Positions 8,806 to 17,008 are shown, counted from the first letter of the stretch. The stretch is 34,294 bases of DNA from Paludibacteraceae bacterium (GCA_024401645.1 JAKSKR010000031.1:1-34294); one strand, 5' to 3'. The notes: generated by a model not told the origin, from the letters alone. Numbers and translations are program-made.

Positions 8806-8824
8806 CAGTATATAAATAAACGTT

Positions 8825-9364
8825 ATGAAAAAAGTAGTTTTTGTAATTCCGGTTCTTTTGGTTTCTTTGTTGGCTGCAGTGTCATGTAAGCACAGTACGC
8901 CCGACTATTACAACGAATATTACTACGGAAATGGTTCTCATATCGAGGGACATACCAACGCGGCTCACAATAGCGACAGCCACCTTGGCGACCACTATTA
9001 TTCTAACGATAGCGGTAGCGACCATTATTACGACTACCATGGCGACAGTAGCGAAAATCCGTTCATAACTAACGATAACAACCTCTATAACTACTTGCGT
9101 AGTGGATGTTGGTTCCATGCCAACATGCACAACTTCGACGACTGCGATGGCGAGTCGTACATCAGGTTCAGCGATTGGGAAATTCTTCACTACGACTGCT
9201 CGAACCGCCTTTACGACCGTGGTACTTTCGAATACCACAGCGGTAGCATCACCATCCATTACGACAATGGCGACTATGTGGTTTACTACATCGACAAGTG
9301 CTGCGACAGCGAGCTCGTACTTCGCACAAAGGCAGGTAAGAGATATTATTACGTTCTCTATTAA
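8825..9364 (+). CDS. Hypothetical lipoprotein, Tyr/His/Asp-rich N-terminal region
   Basis: Function not recognised. Seen: lipoprotein signal peptide ending at Cys21 (AAVSC), so it is probably anchored in the outer membrane or periplasm. Residues 25-80 are unusually rich in Tyr, His, Asp, Asn, Ser and Gly and include repeated HYY / DHYY groupings, a low-complexity stretch that could bind metal or be an unstructured linker. Residues 85-179 (from about NLYNYLRSGCWF to RTKAGKRYYYVLY) look like a small beta-rich domain with Cys98, Cys109, Cys129 and a CC pair near 158. Own promoter box and terminator. 179 aa. Confidence 0.8.
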   Translation: MKKVVFVIPVLLVSLLAAVSCKHSTPDYYNEYYYGNGSHIEGHTNAAHNSDSHLGDHYYSNDSGSDHYYDYHGDSSENPFITNDNNLYNYLRSGCWFHANMHNFDDCDGESYIRFSDWEILHYDCSNRLYDRGTFEYHSGSITIHYDNGDYVVYYIDKCCDSELVLRTKAGKRYYYVLY

Positions 9365-9386
9365 GAAGTTGACGCTATAACGCAAA

Positions 9387-9418
9387 AGAGGTTTGGGATT
9401 ATCCAAGCCTCTTTTTGT
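9387..9418 (+). terminator. Rho-independent terminator after the lipoprotein
   Basis: Eleven-base arms 9387-9397 and 9402-9412 with wobble pairs, then a T run. Confidence 0.88.
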
Positions 9419-9581
9419 ATACATGTGGGCAGGCGTCTCCCACATATCTCAAACTTTTTTCCCCTTTTCTGCCATCCAAGCATTTGCCTTACAAATACCA
9501 AACGCAGTTGTGTTTGCGAAAAATGAATACCGTTTTTGAAATAAACACTAACAAAATGGCAGTGGTATGTATTAAACACGC

Positions 9582-9589
9582 TAATTTTG
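9582..9589 (+). promoter_or_regulatory. Possible -7 box upstream of lysR
   Basis: TAATTTTG fits TAnnTTTG and would give a leader of about 145 bases. No -33 element seen; low support. Confidence 0.35.
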
Positions 9590-9709
9590 CCAAGCAAAAA
9601 CAAAATAGCAATAAGCCTGCAAGTTTGTTGGGCTTTCCGTTGCCGTTGGCAGTGTTCGTTTTTTTGTTGTTTGCAAGTTAGTTATAAGGTTAAAATGATA
9701 GAGAGAGAT

Positions 9710-9735
9710 GAGCCGTTAGGCTCTGGTGTTTTTTT
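9710..9735 (+). terminator. Short hairpin and T run immediately before lysR
   Basis: Five-base GC arms with a GTTA loop and a T7 run whose end lies four bases before the lysR ATG. It could be an attenuator or the terminator of a short upstream RNA; the stem is short, so this is tentative. Confidence 0.4.
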
Positions 9736-9738
9736 GAA

Positions 9739-10647
9739 ATGGAATTAAGACAGTTAAGGTGCTTTGTAAAGGCAGCCCAGTGCTTGAATTTTACCGAGGC
9801 TGCTAAAGCGGTTTGTGTAAACCAAAGCTCGTTTTCGCAAAGCATTAAGCAGTTAGAGGAAGAGTTGAAAGTAACCCTCTTCCACCGCAATACGCACGAA
9901 ATTGCGTTAACACAGGCGGGGCACGAGTTGTTGCCTTATGCATTGAAGGTGTTGCAGCAAACCGACAATTGCGTGAACCGAATGAACGACTTGCTGGAAA
10001 TGCGTTGTGGAACGCTCAATATTGGGGTAACGCATTCCTTCAACATTGTTTTGTCTGAGACCCTTCAGAAGTTTCTGAAAGCCTATCCGGGCATTAAGGT
10101 CAACATCTTTTACAAGACCATGAGCGAGCTTATGGAGTTGCTCATTAAGCGCGAGGTCGATTTCGTCCTTTCCTATCGTCCGTTTGGTGGCGAATATCCT
10201 CAAGTTACATCCCACACGTTGTTCGAAGACCGTCTTTCGGTCATCCTGCCGGCCAATCATGAGTTGGCTAAACGTGAGTCGGTTAAATTGGCCGATTTGG
10301 CAAAGTACCCAATGGCGTTGCCGTCGGAAGGCTTACATGCCCGCGAGGTGTTGAAGCGCATCCTTTCGAAGACCGACGTCAAGCTCGACGTGCGTGTGCA
10401 GCTCGACCAGGTTAGTCCGTTGTTGGGGTTGGTGCGTAGTGGCATGCTCATCACCGTCTTGTCGGGTACCACCGTTGAACTCGAGAAAGACTTGGTCGCC
10501 ATTCCCATCGATGCTGAGGGCAACCGCATGGAAGGGTCTTGTCAAATGCTGAAGGAAGATTACCGCAAGGAAGCGGCTAAGGAGTTTGTCCGTATTTTAA
10601 GTGAAACAAGTGTAGTTAGAAACATGATTTCTGGCTGGTTTAAATAA
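9739..10647 (+). CDS. LysR-family transcriptional regulator
   Basis: DNA-binding regulator, 302 aa. Seen: N-terminal winged HTH (1-60; LRCFVKAAQCLNFTEAAKAV, then NQSSFSQSIKQLEEEL) and a LysR substrate-binding domain (about 88-295; GTLNIGVTHSF start, LFEDRLSVILPANHELA). The spaced Cys pair of OxyR in the regulatory domain is not evident, so redox sensing is not supported. Eleven bases separate it from the downstream transporter on the same strand, so it probably belongs to and may control that unit. Effector unknown. Confidence 0.9.
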   Translation: MELRQLRCFVKAAQCLNFTEAAKAVCVNQSSFSQSIKQLEEELKVTLFHRNTHEIALTQAGHELLPYALKVLQQTDNCVNRMNDLLEMRCGTLNIGVTHSFNIVLSETLQKFLKAYPGIKVNIFYKTMSELMELLIKREVDFVLSYRPFGGEYPQVTSHTLFEDRLSVILPANHELAKRESVKLADLAKYPMALPSEGLHAREVLKRILSKTDVKLDVRVQLDQVSPLLGLVRSGMLITVLSGTTVELEKDLVAIPIDAEGNRMEGSCQMLKEDYRKEAAKEFVRILSETSVVRNMISGWFK

Positions 10648-10658
10648 CAACAATCATT

Positions 10659-12338
10659 ATGTCTTGGTTAGATAGTTTATTTTTTAATCCGGGCGTTGCC
10701 CATTCCGTTTTGTTGGTGGCATTGGTCATTGCCATCGGTCTATACTTAAGCCGCATTAAGATTTGTGGCATATCGTTGGGCGTTACGTGGATTCTTTTTG
10801 TCGGCATCATATTTGGCCACTTCGGTCTTTTGCTCGACCCAACCACCAGCCATTTCGTAAAGGAATTTGGTCTTATCCTCTTCATCTATTCCATCGGTAT
10901 TCAGGTCGGCCCTGGTTTCTTCGAGTCGTTCAAGCAGGGTGGTGTCAAGCTCAACGGCTTGGCGGCAGCCATGGTGCTGTTGGCAGGTGTTACATGCTTC
11001 GTTATTCACAAGGCCACGGGCGAAGACCTTTTCTCAATGATAGGTGTGCTTTATGGTGCTGTAACCAACACCCCAGGTTTGGGTGCGGCTCAACAAACCT
11101 ATTCCGATATGATGAACGGTGCCAACAATCCTAACTTTGCCAGTGGTTATGCCGTAGCCTATCCGTTGGCTGTGGTGGGCATCATTGGTTGCATCGTGTT
11201 GTTCCGTTACATCTTCCGTGTCGACTTTGCTGCAGAACAGAAACAGTACGAAGAAGAACACAAGAGTGGAACCGACAATTTGGAGGCGGTTACTTTCGAG
11301 GCTTCTAACGAGGGCATTTGTGGCAAGACCATTGGTGATATTCAGAAGATTATTGGCCGCAAGTCGGTCATCACCCGCATACAGCATTGTTCTACCAACG
11401 AAATTGAGTTGGTCGACGACAACACCGTCCTCTCAAAGGGCGACAAGGTGTTCCTTGTGGTTTCTCCGTTCGAGATTCCTGCCTTCGAAGCCCTCATCGG
11501 AAAAAGGGTAGAGGGTATGGCAACGGCAGAATGGGACAAGATGGACCGCAACACCTTGGTTTGCGAACGCATTGTCGTTACCAATTCCGAATTTAACGGC
11601 CGTCAGTTGGGCAGCTTGGCCCTCCGTCGCCGTTACAATGTCAGCATTTCGCGCGTTAAGCGTACGGGTGTCGACCTCATGCCCGATCCGCAGCTCATCC
11701 TTCAGGTGGGCGACCGCCTTACTGTCGTAGGCGAAGAGGCCAACGTGCGTAAGGTGCAGCAAATGGTAGGCGACTCGGTTAAGAAGCTCGACGAGCCGAA
11801 CCTTATGGCCATCTTCCTGGGCATTTCGCTTGGTGTCTTGTTGGGCTCAATGCCAATACTCATTCCTGGCATGTCGGTACCGGTTAAGCTTGGTTTGGCG
11901 GGTGGTCCGCTCATCGTTTCCATCTTGGTGTCTAAGTTTGGTCCTAAATTCAAGTTGGTAACCTTCACCACGTCGTCGGCAAACTTGCTCATGCGTCAAA
12001 TAGGTATCTGCATGTTCTTGGCTGCTGTTGGTATTGGTGCTGGCGACGGATTCATCGACACCGTTCTCAATGGCGGATACTGGTGGGTGCTTTACGGTTT
12101 CATCATCACCGTTGTGCCTATCTTGGTGGTGGGTGCCATTTCGCGTTACGTGTTCAAGTTGGGCTATTTCTCCATTGCCGGTATGATTTCTGGTGCCCTT
12201 ACCGATCCGCCTGCATTGGCCTACGGCAACAGCATCTGTCCTAACGACCAGGTTTCCGTAGCCTATTCAACGGTCTATCCGCTCAGCATGTTCTTGCGTG
12301 TCATTTCGGCACAGGTGCTGGTGCTCATAGCCTTCTAG
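10659..12338 (+). CDS. AspT/YidE-type membrane transporter with two TrkA-C domains
   Basis: Integral membrane protein of the aspartate:alanine antiporter / YidE-YbjL family, 559 aa. Seen: about five to six N-terminal hydrophobic segments (1-185), a central cytoplasmic part with two TrkA-C (RCK_C) domains (about 205-280 and 300-370; GDKVFLVV and GDRLTVVGEE are their typical strands), then a second hydrophobic half (385-559) echoing the first (the AspT_Transp duplication). Probably an amino or dicarboxylic acid exchanger, but the substrate cannot be read from sequence. Follows lysR closely and is closed by a terminator. Confidence 0.9.
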   Translation: MSWLDSLFFNPGVAHSVLLVALVIAIGLYLSRIKICGISLGVTWILFVGIIFGHFGLLLDPTTSHFVKEFGLILFIYSIGIQVGPGFFESFKQGGVKLNGLAAAMVLLAGVTCFVIHKATGEDLFSMIGVLYGAVTNTPGLGAAQQTYSDMMNGANNPNFASGYAVAYPLAVVGIIGCIVLFRYIFRVDFAAEQKQYEEEHKSGTDNLEAVTFEASNEGICGKTIGDIQKIIGRKSVITRIQHCSTNEIELVDDNTVLSKGDKVFLVVSPFEIPAFEALIGKRVEGMATAEWDKMDRNTLVCERIVVTNSEFNGRQLGSLALRRRYNVSISRVKRTGVDLMPDPQLILQVGDRLTVVGEEANVRKVQQMVGDSVKKLDEPNLMAIFLGISLGVLLGSMPILIPGMSVPVKLGLAGGPLIVSILVSKFGPKFKLVTFTTSSANLLMRQIGICMFLAAVGIGAGDGFIDTVLNGGYWWVLYGFIITVVPILVVGAISRYVFKLGYFSIAGMISGALTDPPALAYGNSICPNDQVSVAYSTVYPLSMFLRVISAQVLVLIAF

Positions 12339-12381
12339 TAAGCAGATAGAGTATTTATTTATAGCAAGTAGTTGCAAACAG

Positions 12382-12420
12382 TCCCGTGTCCTACGTCGAT
12401 GTAGGGTGCGGGATTTTTTG
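12382..12420 (+). terminator. Rho-independent terminator after the transporter
   Basis: Fourteen-base arms 12382-12395 and 12400-12413 with several G-T pairs, then T6. Confidence 0.88.
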
Positions 12421-12450
12421 TTATTTCGACTTAAAACCGCAAATAATTGT

Positions 12451-12458
12451 TATATTTG
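12451..12458 (+). promoter_or_regulatory. Predicted -7 box of the methyltransferase gene
   Basis: TATATTTG (TAnnTTTG), 24 bases before the ATG at 12483. Confidence 0.6.
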
Positions 12459-12482
12459 TATCCATATATACTACGTTTCGAA

Positions 12483-13571
12483 ATGAAATTATCATCACCT
12501 CAAGCCGAAATCTATGGAAACGATTCCATGTCGGCACTCGAAGCACAGCGTTTCGCACAGTTCATTGCCTGGAGCCCAGTGGTTTTCCAGGTGTCATACG
12601 TAATGGTCAAGTGGGGCATTTTTACCCTTTTGTCAGAACATAAGGAAGGCTTAACTATTGACGAAGTTGCCGAACAGAAGGGCATAAGCCACTATGCAGC
12701 CCAAATTTTGCTCGAAGGCTCATTGGTTATCGGCACTGTTTACCTCAATAAGGAAGGCAAGTTCTGCATTGCAAAAACCGGTCGTTTCTTTACGCGCGAC
12801 GGCATGGCACTCCGCGACCTCAACTTCAACCAAGACGTCAACTACCTTGGCCTTTTCTCGTTAGAAGATGCCCTGAAGAACGGTAAGCCCGAAGGCTTGA
12901 AGGTCTTTGGCTCATGGCCTACTATCTACGAGGCTTTGTCTTCGTTGCCACAGCAGGTGCAGAAGAGTTGGTTCGGTTACGACCACTACTATTCCGATAA
13001 TTCATTCCCCGAAGCGCTTAAGTTGGTTTTCTCACGCCCTACCAGGTCGTTGCTCGACGTTGGCGGCAACACCGGTCGTTTTGCCGTTCAGTGCATCGAC
13101 TACAATGCCGACGTGAAGGTGACCATCATGGACCTTCCGCAGCAGCTCGACCTCATGCGTCAGGCTACCAACTGCCACCCAAGCAGCGAACGTATTGGCG
13201 GATTCCCTGCCAACCTTCTCGACGACAGCCAGGCTTTCCCAACTGGTTTCGATGCCATTTGGATGTCACAGTTCCTCGACTGTTTCAGCGAAGAGCAGGT
13301 CATCAGCATCCTTACCCGTGCGGCCAAGTCAATGTCTGCCGACTCTCGCCTCTACATTATGGAAACCTTGTGGGACCGTCAGCGTTTCGAGACCGCGTCG
13401 TTCAGCCTTGCAATGGCTAGCGTTTACTTCACAGCCATGGCAAACGGTAACAGTAAGATGTTCTATTCCGAAGACCTCATCCGCATGGTGCGTCAGGCTG
13501 GTTTGGAACTCGACGTCATTCACGACGGTCTTGGCCTTGGTCACTCTCTATTGGTTTGTAAGAAGGCATAA
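12483..13571 (+). CDS. SAM-dependent methyltransferase, O-methyltransferase type with N-terminal winged helix
   Basis: Class I methyltransferase, 362 aa. Seen: N-terminal dimerisation/winged-helix region (about 25-105; VVFQVSYVMVKWGIFTLL, TIDEVAEQKGIS) and a Rossmann domain with SAM motif I LLDVGGNTGRF (190-200), acidic motif II VTIMDLPQQ, and the motif FDAIWMSQFLDCFSEEQ. The layout is that of plant/bacterial small-molecule O-methyltransferases (acetylserotonin / hydroxyneurosporene methyltransferase group). Start chosen at the ATG after the -7 box; the frame is open 36 bases further. Monocistronic, no biosynthetic neighbours, so the substrate is unknown. Confidence 0.87.
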   Translation: MKLSSPQAEIYGNDSMSALEAQRFAQFIAWSPVVFQVSYVMVKWGIFTLLSEHKEGLTIDEVAEQKGISHYAAQILLEGSLVIGTVYLNKEGKFCIAKTGRFFTRDGMALRDLNFNQDVNYLGLFSLEDALKNGKPEGLKVFGSWPTIYEALSSLPQQVQKSWFGYDHYYSDNSFPEALKLVFSRPTRSLLDVGGNTGRFAVQCIDYNADVKVTIMDLPQQLDLMRQATNCHPSSERIGGFPANLLDDSQAFPTGFDAIWMSQFLDCFSEEQVISILTRAAKSMSADSRLYIMETLWDRQRFETASFSLAMASVYFTAMANGNSKMFYSEDLIRMVRQAGLELDVIHDGLGLGHSLLVCKKA

Positions 13572-13603
13572 TTTCGTAACGAATAAGCGAATATACTCAT
13601 ATA

Positions 13604-13636
13604 AGGACTGGCATCTCTCATGTCAGTCCTTTTTCG
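13604..13636 (+). terminator. Rho-independent terminator after the methyltransferase
   Basis: Eleven-base arms 13604-13614 and 13620-13630 with one G-T pair, then a T run. Confidence 0.88.
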
Positions 13637-13696
13637 TTATATCGGTTTGCCGAGATGGCGGCGATGTAGAAGAAATTGAGTGGAATTGATGGCCTT

Positions 13697-14392
13697 TTAC
13701 TTCACCACAGCACGCACGCTAATGCCGTTGTAGCGGTCGGTGGCACCCCAACCGAAACCATCTTCGTCGAAATGCATGGCAGGCGCAGCTTCCGAATTTT
13801 CCTTACCACCGTTGGCAACCGACCAGAAACCGCCATTGTTGCCAATTAGTGTTAATCCGGTTTCGTCACCAAATCCAGCTGCAGGCAGGAAGATGTTGCT
13901 GCCGTTAACTTTCGAAGTGCCAAGGCCACCATTCGTTCCGCTGCCGTTGTAGTTGTTCACCCATTTCCAGGTGCAGCCTTTTCGTAGTTCTTCCAGTTCT
14001 TCATAGGTTGGCGTTCTCCACTTCCTCCCCCAGTTTGTGGTCGCAGCGTCGTCTTTAGCTTCCAGCACTGCCTTGCCATCTACCGTGCCGAATTTGCTGT
14101 TGCTGCAGTATTTGGTCATGCTATTGTTTCCTTTGCTCCATTTGTAGGTTTTCCAGGTGTACTCCTTCTTTGGCTTGGTTTCGCCCCAGGCAAAGAGGTC
14201 GCCAAGTTCGGTTTCTTTTGTTGCCCCCACGTTGCAGGTTGCCCATAGCTTACCACTTGGCAAGCCAAGGTCCACATATTCATGTCCACCTATAAGGTTC
14301 TCGTTGTTGGCTGTTAGCCCCATCCTCGCGGTGCAGCTGGTTCCACAAAGTATTGTGGCTAATGTTATTATCAAATAAGTTATTGTTTTCAT
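13697..14392 (-). CDS. FISUMP-domain lipoprotein
   Basis: Exported lipoprotein, 231 aa. Seen: signal peptide with Cys20 (CGTSC), then the Fibrobacter succinogenes major paralogous domain signature starting HEYVDLGLPSGKLWATCNVGA and running through GDLFAWGET, WRTPTYEELEEL, ILPAAG-like FLPAAGFGD and a C-terminal GISVRAVVK. The domain is related to C-type-lectin-like / formylglycine-enzyme folds and is common in Bacteroidota surface lipoproteins; the exact role is unknown. Minus strand, probably its own unit; no TAnnTTTG box was found in the 60 bases upstream. Confidence 0.88.
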   Translation of the reverse strand: MKTITYLIITLATILCGTSCTARMGLTANNENLIGGHEYVDLGLPSGKLWATCNVGATKETELGDLFAWGETKPKKEYTWKTYKWSKGNNSMTKYCSNSKFGTVDGKAVLEAKDDAATTNWGRKWRTPTYEELEELRKGCTWKWVNNYNGSGTNGGLGTSKVNGSNIFLPAAGFGDETGLTLIGNNGGFWSVANGGKENSEAAPAMHFDEDGFGWGATDRYNGISVRAVVK

Positions 14393-14451
14393 ACCGTGTG
14401 TTCGTTTGCTATAAGGTTAAGGAATAAGCGGGTCAAGTAACCTGCCTGGCA

Positions 14452-14481
14452 ATAAAAATGCCCCGGAATGAATTCTGGGGC
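14452..14481 (-). terminator. Terminator of the 68-aa gene (minus strand)
   Basis: GC-rich arms 14460-14469 and 14472-14481 (one G-T pair). Reading the minus strand, the hairpin is followed by ATTTTTATT. Confidence 0.8.
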
Positions 14482-14514
14482 GGTTGTCTTTTTTGTCGGT
14501 ATTGTAATTGTCTT

Positions 14515-14721
14515 TTACTCGTTGTCAGTTTCCGTTATTGCGCGTAGGGCTATGGTGGCCTCGCTAGGAACTTCAATGTTCAAAAACGATTGCAACAGAC
14601 CGGCTCTATCCTCTTCTTTGGTGTTTCTAAGCATGTCGAACCCTTCTTCTGTCAATTCTTTCGTATAAACAGCAGGTGCGTCAGCTTCCCTAGGTAGAAT
14701 CTTTATTTCAACAGTAACCAT
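14515..14721 (-). CDS. Small hypothetical protein, 68 aa
   Basis: No family recognised. The 68-aa product is soluble, acidic and without Cys, signal or membrane segments (begins MVTVEIKILPREADAP, ends RAITETDNE). It is supported as a gene because it has its own signals: a TAnnTTTG -7 box on the minus strand 21 bases before the ATG and a strong terminator 34 bases after the stop. Could be a small regulatory or accessory protein. Confidence 0.65.
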   Translation of the reverse strand: MVTVEIKILPREADAPAVYTKELTEEGFDMLRNTKEEDRAGLLQSFLNIEVPSEATIALRAITETDNE

Positions 14722-14741
14722 AGTATAGTATTCTTATGGTG

Positions 14742-14749
14742 CAAATTTA
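14742..14749 (-). promoter_or_regulatory. Predicted -7 box of the 68-aa gene
   Basis: On the minus strand this reads TAAATTTG (TAnnTTTG), at the expected distance from the ATG at 14721. Confidence 0.6.
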
Positions 14750-14877
14750 CGTAAATAAAACGATATAAAAAGCGCTTGTAGGGGGAACGGCAAAAATTTC
14801 AAATAAACAATTTTTTCGGGCAGATATTTTGTGCGTTTTCATGATGGTCATTTTAACCTTACAATGTGTTATTTGGT

Positions 14878-14885
14878 TATATTTG
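14878..14885 (+). promoter_or_regulatory. Predicted -7 box of the 14921-16891 unit
   Basis: TATATTTG (TAnnTTTG), 35 bases before the ATG at 14921. Confidence 0.6.
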
Positions 14886-14920
14886 TCTGTTGAATTTGTT
14901 AAGACAATTGAATAAGAGCA

Positions 14921-15766
14921 ATGAAGAAAACAATACTCTCCCTAGTGGCTACCTTGTGCTTTACGTACGCAACGGCAGGGAACATAGTCGGCAAATGGAA
15001 GGTTAACCATCTGCAGGAAGAAAAGGTGAGCTCCAGGTTGAATGCCGTGAGCATTTTAGGTGACGCAAACGAGATTGAGTTCAAGTTGAATGGCAAGTTC
15101 TTTGCCAACGACACTGTTTATGGCACTTACAAGCTGGTGGGCGACAGGCTGGTGCTGACGCGCGACCAGGCTTTCGTTAACCTGTTCATGGATAATGTTG
15201 TTACCGACCAGGCTCTTGTTGCCTCGTTAAGCGACAAGGGTGGTCCCGATGCGGCTGCCGACGTCCTTATTGAAAGTGAGGCGGGTGCTGGCAATGGGGC
15301 GGTGGCCACACGGCAAGACGACGCCATAACACCAGAGGTTGTTAGCGAGCTAAAGGCGTTAGCCGAGGTCGCTTATGCCAACGATACGCTTTCTTCGCAG
15401 TTCGGACAACGTGGCAATACCTTGTTGCTCACAAACGACGATGAGAGCCTTTATTTCGAATTGCAGAGGTTGGGCACCATGGCTGAAAACTTGAGTGAAG
15501 ATAGAACCATTGTGGGCTCGAAATGGAAGATGAATGTTGCCGGTCTTTATACCAAGACTTTGAATTTTGGCAACGATGGTATTCTCCGCGAAACACAGAT
15601 TGGCGGCATGGGTACCCGAATGGACAACACCAGCTATGTGGTCGAAAAGGACCACATCACCATTCACCGTGCGGGCGGCCACGAAACCTATCGTTGGATT
15701 ATGCCCACAGCCAACAAACTCATGCTCATCGACGCCAAGGGGGTAACCCTTATTACAAATGAATAA
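14921..15766 (+). CDS. Exported hypothetical protein, apparently two lipocalin-like halves
   Basis: 281 aa with a cleavable Sec signal (about 1-19, ATAG) and no lipobox, so probably periplasmic. Two segments look alike: one starting at NIVGKWKVNHLQ (about 21-75, with GTYKLVGDRLVLT) and one at TIVGSKWKMNVAGLYTK (about 197-281, with SYVVEKDHITIHRA and YRWIMPTANKLMLID). Both have the 'G-x-W-K ... strand ... l-x-l-x-x' look of Bacteroidota lipocalin-like domains. The middle (80-190) is Ala/Asp/Glu-rich and may be a linker. Co-transcribed with the next lipoprotein (21-base gap). Ligand unknown. Confidence 0.75.
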   Translation: MKKTILSLVATLCFTYATAGNIVGKWKVNHLQEEKVSSRLNAVSILGDANEIEFKLNGKFFANDTVYGTYKLVGDRLVLTRDQAFVNLFMDNVVTDQALVASLSDKGGPDAAADVLIESEAGAGNGAVATRQDDAITPEVVSELKALAEVAYANDTLSSQFGQRGNTLLLTNDDESLYFELQRLGTMAENLSEDRTIVGSKWKMNVAGLYTKTLNFGNDGILRETQIGGMGTRMDNTSYVVEKDHITIHRAGGHETYRWIMPTANKLMLIDAKGVTLITNE

Positions 15767-15787
15767 CAACAACTAAACTCAACAACA

Positions 15788-16891
15788 ATGAACTATAGAA
15801 TTGCTGCATTACTCCTGTTGGCAACACTTGCCGGTTGCAACACCCAACCAACGGTAACACCAAACGCAACACCGGCAGAACTGGCACCCGCACCCGCAAG
15901 CCATACCGATGCGGCTAGGAACGATAGTGCCATTTCTGTCGCACTCATTACCGAACTCTATAACGACTACGTCTTTGGTAGAAAGGAATTCGATAAGGTG
16001 GCGGCCGACTATTTTTGTACCGAACATCTGGCTGAAAAACTGAAGGCCGATTACGATTACGATGGCGAAGGCTATGCCGTGTGGGATTTCCGTTCCGATG
16101 CCCAAGATGGTCAGGCGGGCGACGGACTGAAGGGGGTGCTGAAGACTGCCGACATGGTCTTTACGGCTGTTATTGTCGACAATGGTGTGAAACTCAATGT
16201 CGATTTCTTCATGGTTAAGGATAAAGGCATCTTGAAGATTGACGACGTTGAGGTCATTGGTGTTCAGAAGTGCAACCTATGCAACGGCACAAAGGAAGTG
16301 ACGTGCCCAACTTGCAAGGGCGAGGGATTCTTCTCTACGCCTAACGATGCACAAGGCGAAGATTGGGGACAGGCTTGCTTCGACTGTGGCGGACGTGGCT
16401 ACGGCCACCGAAATGGCAACGACGCAACGCTTACCGTTGGCAAGGGACATATTCCTTGCCCAGCTTGTGTGACCGAGATTGTGGTAGACGTTCCTCAAGC
16501 CACTAACCAGCAATTCCTTGCACCGGTTGGTGCCGACATAGAAAACCGGTTGGTGGGCAACCATGGGGTGCGCCTTCAGTGGATTTCAGACAAGAACCTG
16601 GGAAACGTCAACATCGAAAAGGAAGCCGTTGGCGTTTACACTTGTGTTGGTAGACAGCAAGGTGAAGAGGGCGACTATCTGTACATCGATGGCAAACTTA
16701 AGGTGGTCAACCTTTATCATTTGGTCTTCCAGGGGACCATCACTTGCCACATCTCGCACATACACAAAGGCAAGCCTTACGTCAGAAAGGGGATAATGGA
16801 CTTCGTAAACAAGAACGGTGCTCGTAAGTTCTGGCGCTTGCAACAAATGGACAATGGCGATTGTACCGACTATGTCGACATCTTCATGTAA
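15788..16891 (+). CDS. Lipoprotein with NTF2-like region and DnaJ-type CxxC zinc knuckles
   Basis: 367 aa. Seen: lipoprotein signal with Cys17 (LAGC); a Thr/Pro/Ala-rich linker (18-45); a region at 48-156 resembling NTF2-like / DUF3828 domains; four CxxC knuckles at Cys162/165, 173/176, 197/200 and 224/227 with the CxxCxG spacing of the DnaJ central zinc domain; and an unassigned C-terminal domain (about 235-367). DnaJ-type knuckles are normally cytoplasmic, so their use after a lipoprotein signal is notable. They may bind zinc or form disulfides outside the cytoplasm. Second gene of a two-gene unit with the lipocalin-like protein. Confidence 0.8.
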   Translation: MNYRIAALLLLATLAGCNTQPTVTPNATPAELAPAPASHTDAARNDSAISVALITELYNDYVFGRKEFDKVAADYFCTEHLAEKLKADYDYDGEGYAVWDFRSDAQDGQAGDGLKGVLKTADMVFTAVIVDNGVKLNVDFFMVKDKGILKIDDVEVIGVQKCNLCNGTKEVTCPTCKGEGFFSTPNDAQGEDWGQACFDCGGRGYGHRNGNDATLTVGKGHIPCPACVTEIVVDVPQATNQQFLAPVGADIENRLVGNHGVRLQWISDKNLGNVNIEKEAVGVYTCVGRQQGEEGDYLYIDGKLKVVNLYHLVFQGTITCHISHIHKGKPYVRKGIMDFVNKNGARKFWRLQQMDNGDCTDYVDIFM

Positions 16892-16936
16892 AGCTTTGTA
16901 AGCCGACGTGGCAAATGGGGCTGTTAACCCAAAACG

Positions 16937-16980
16937 ATAGGGGTGTGCCGAGAATGAAAATCCATTCGGTACACCCCTAT
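16937..16980. terminator. Bidirectional terminator between convergent genes
   Basis: Long arms 16937-16951 and 16966-16980 (15 bases, one G-T pair) lie between the plus-strand lipoprotein unit and the minus-strand thyA. T-rich stretches flank both sides but are short. Confidence 0.75.
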
Positions 16981-17008
16981 TTCATTATGTCTCACTTTCG
17001 GTTTCCGG

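Larger units (their letters stand above)
9419..9738 (+). other. 320-base gap with no convincing gene; possible lysR leader
   Basis: One open frame crosses the gap but has no family resemblance and no sensible start. Two signals are visible: a TAnnTTTG-type box (TAATTTTG, 9582-9589), and a short GC hairpin (9710-9714 with 9719-9723, GTTA loop) followed by a T run at 9729-9735 that ends just before the lysR ATG. A small inverted repeat (9423-9429 with 9439-9445) lies near the left edge. Confidence 0.5.

Noticed and set aside
8882..9445. 187-codon minus-strand open frame opposite the lipoprotein
   Set aside because: Val/Ile-rich shadow translation of the GAC/TAC-rich coding strand; no start context or family.
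9415..9681. 88-codon open frame in the gap before lysR
   Set aside because: Starts inside the preceding terminator, shows no family resemblance or plausible domain, and has biased low-complexity composition.
9739..10647. LysR protein as OxyR
   Set aside because: The spaced redox Cys pair in the regulatory domain is not seen; no peroxide-defence gene is adjacent.
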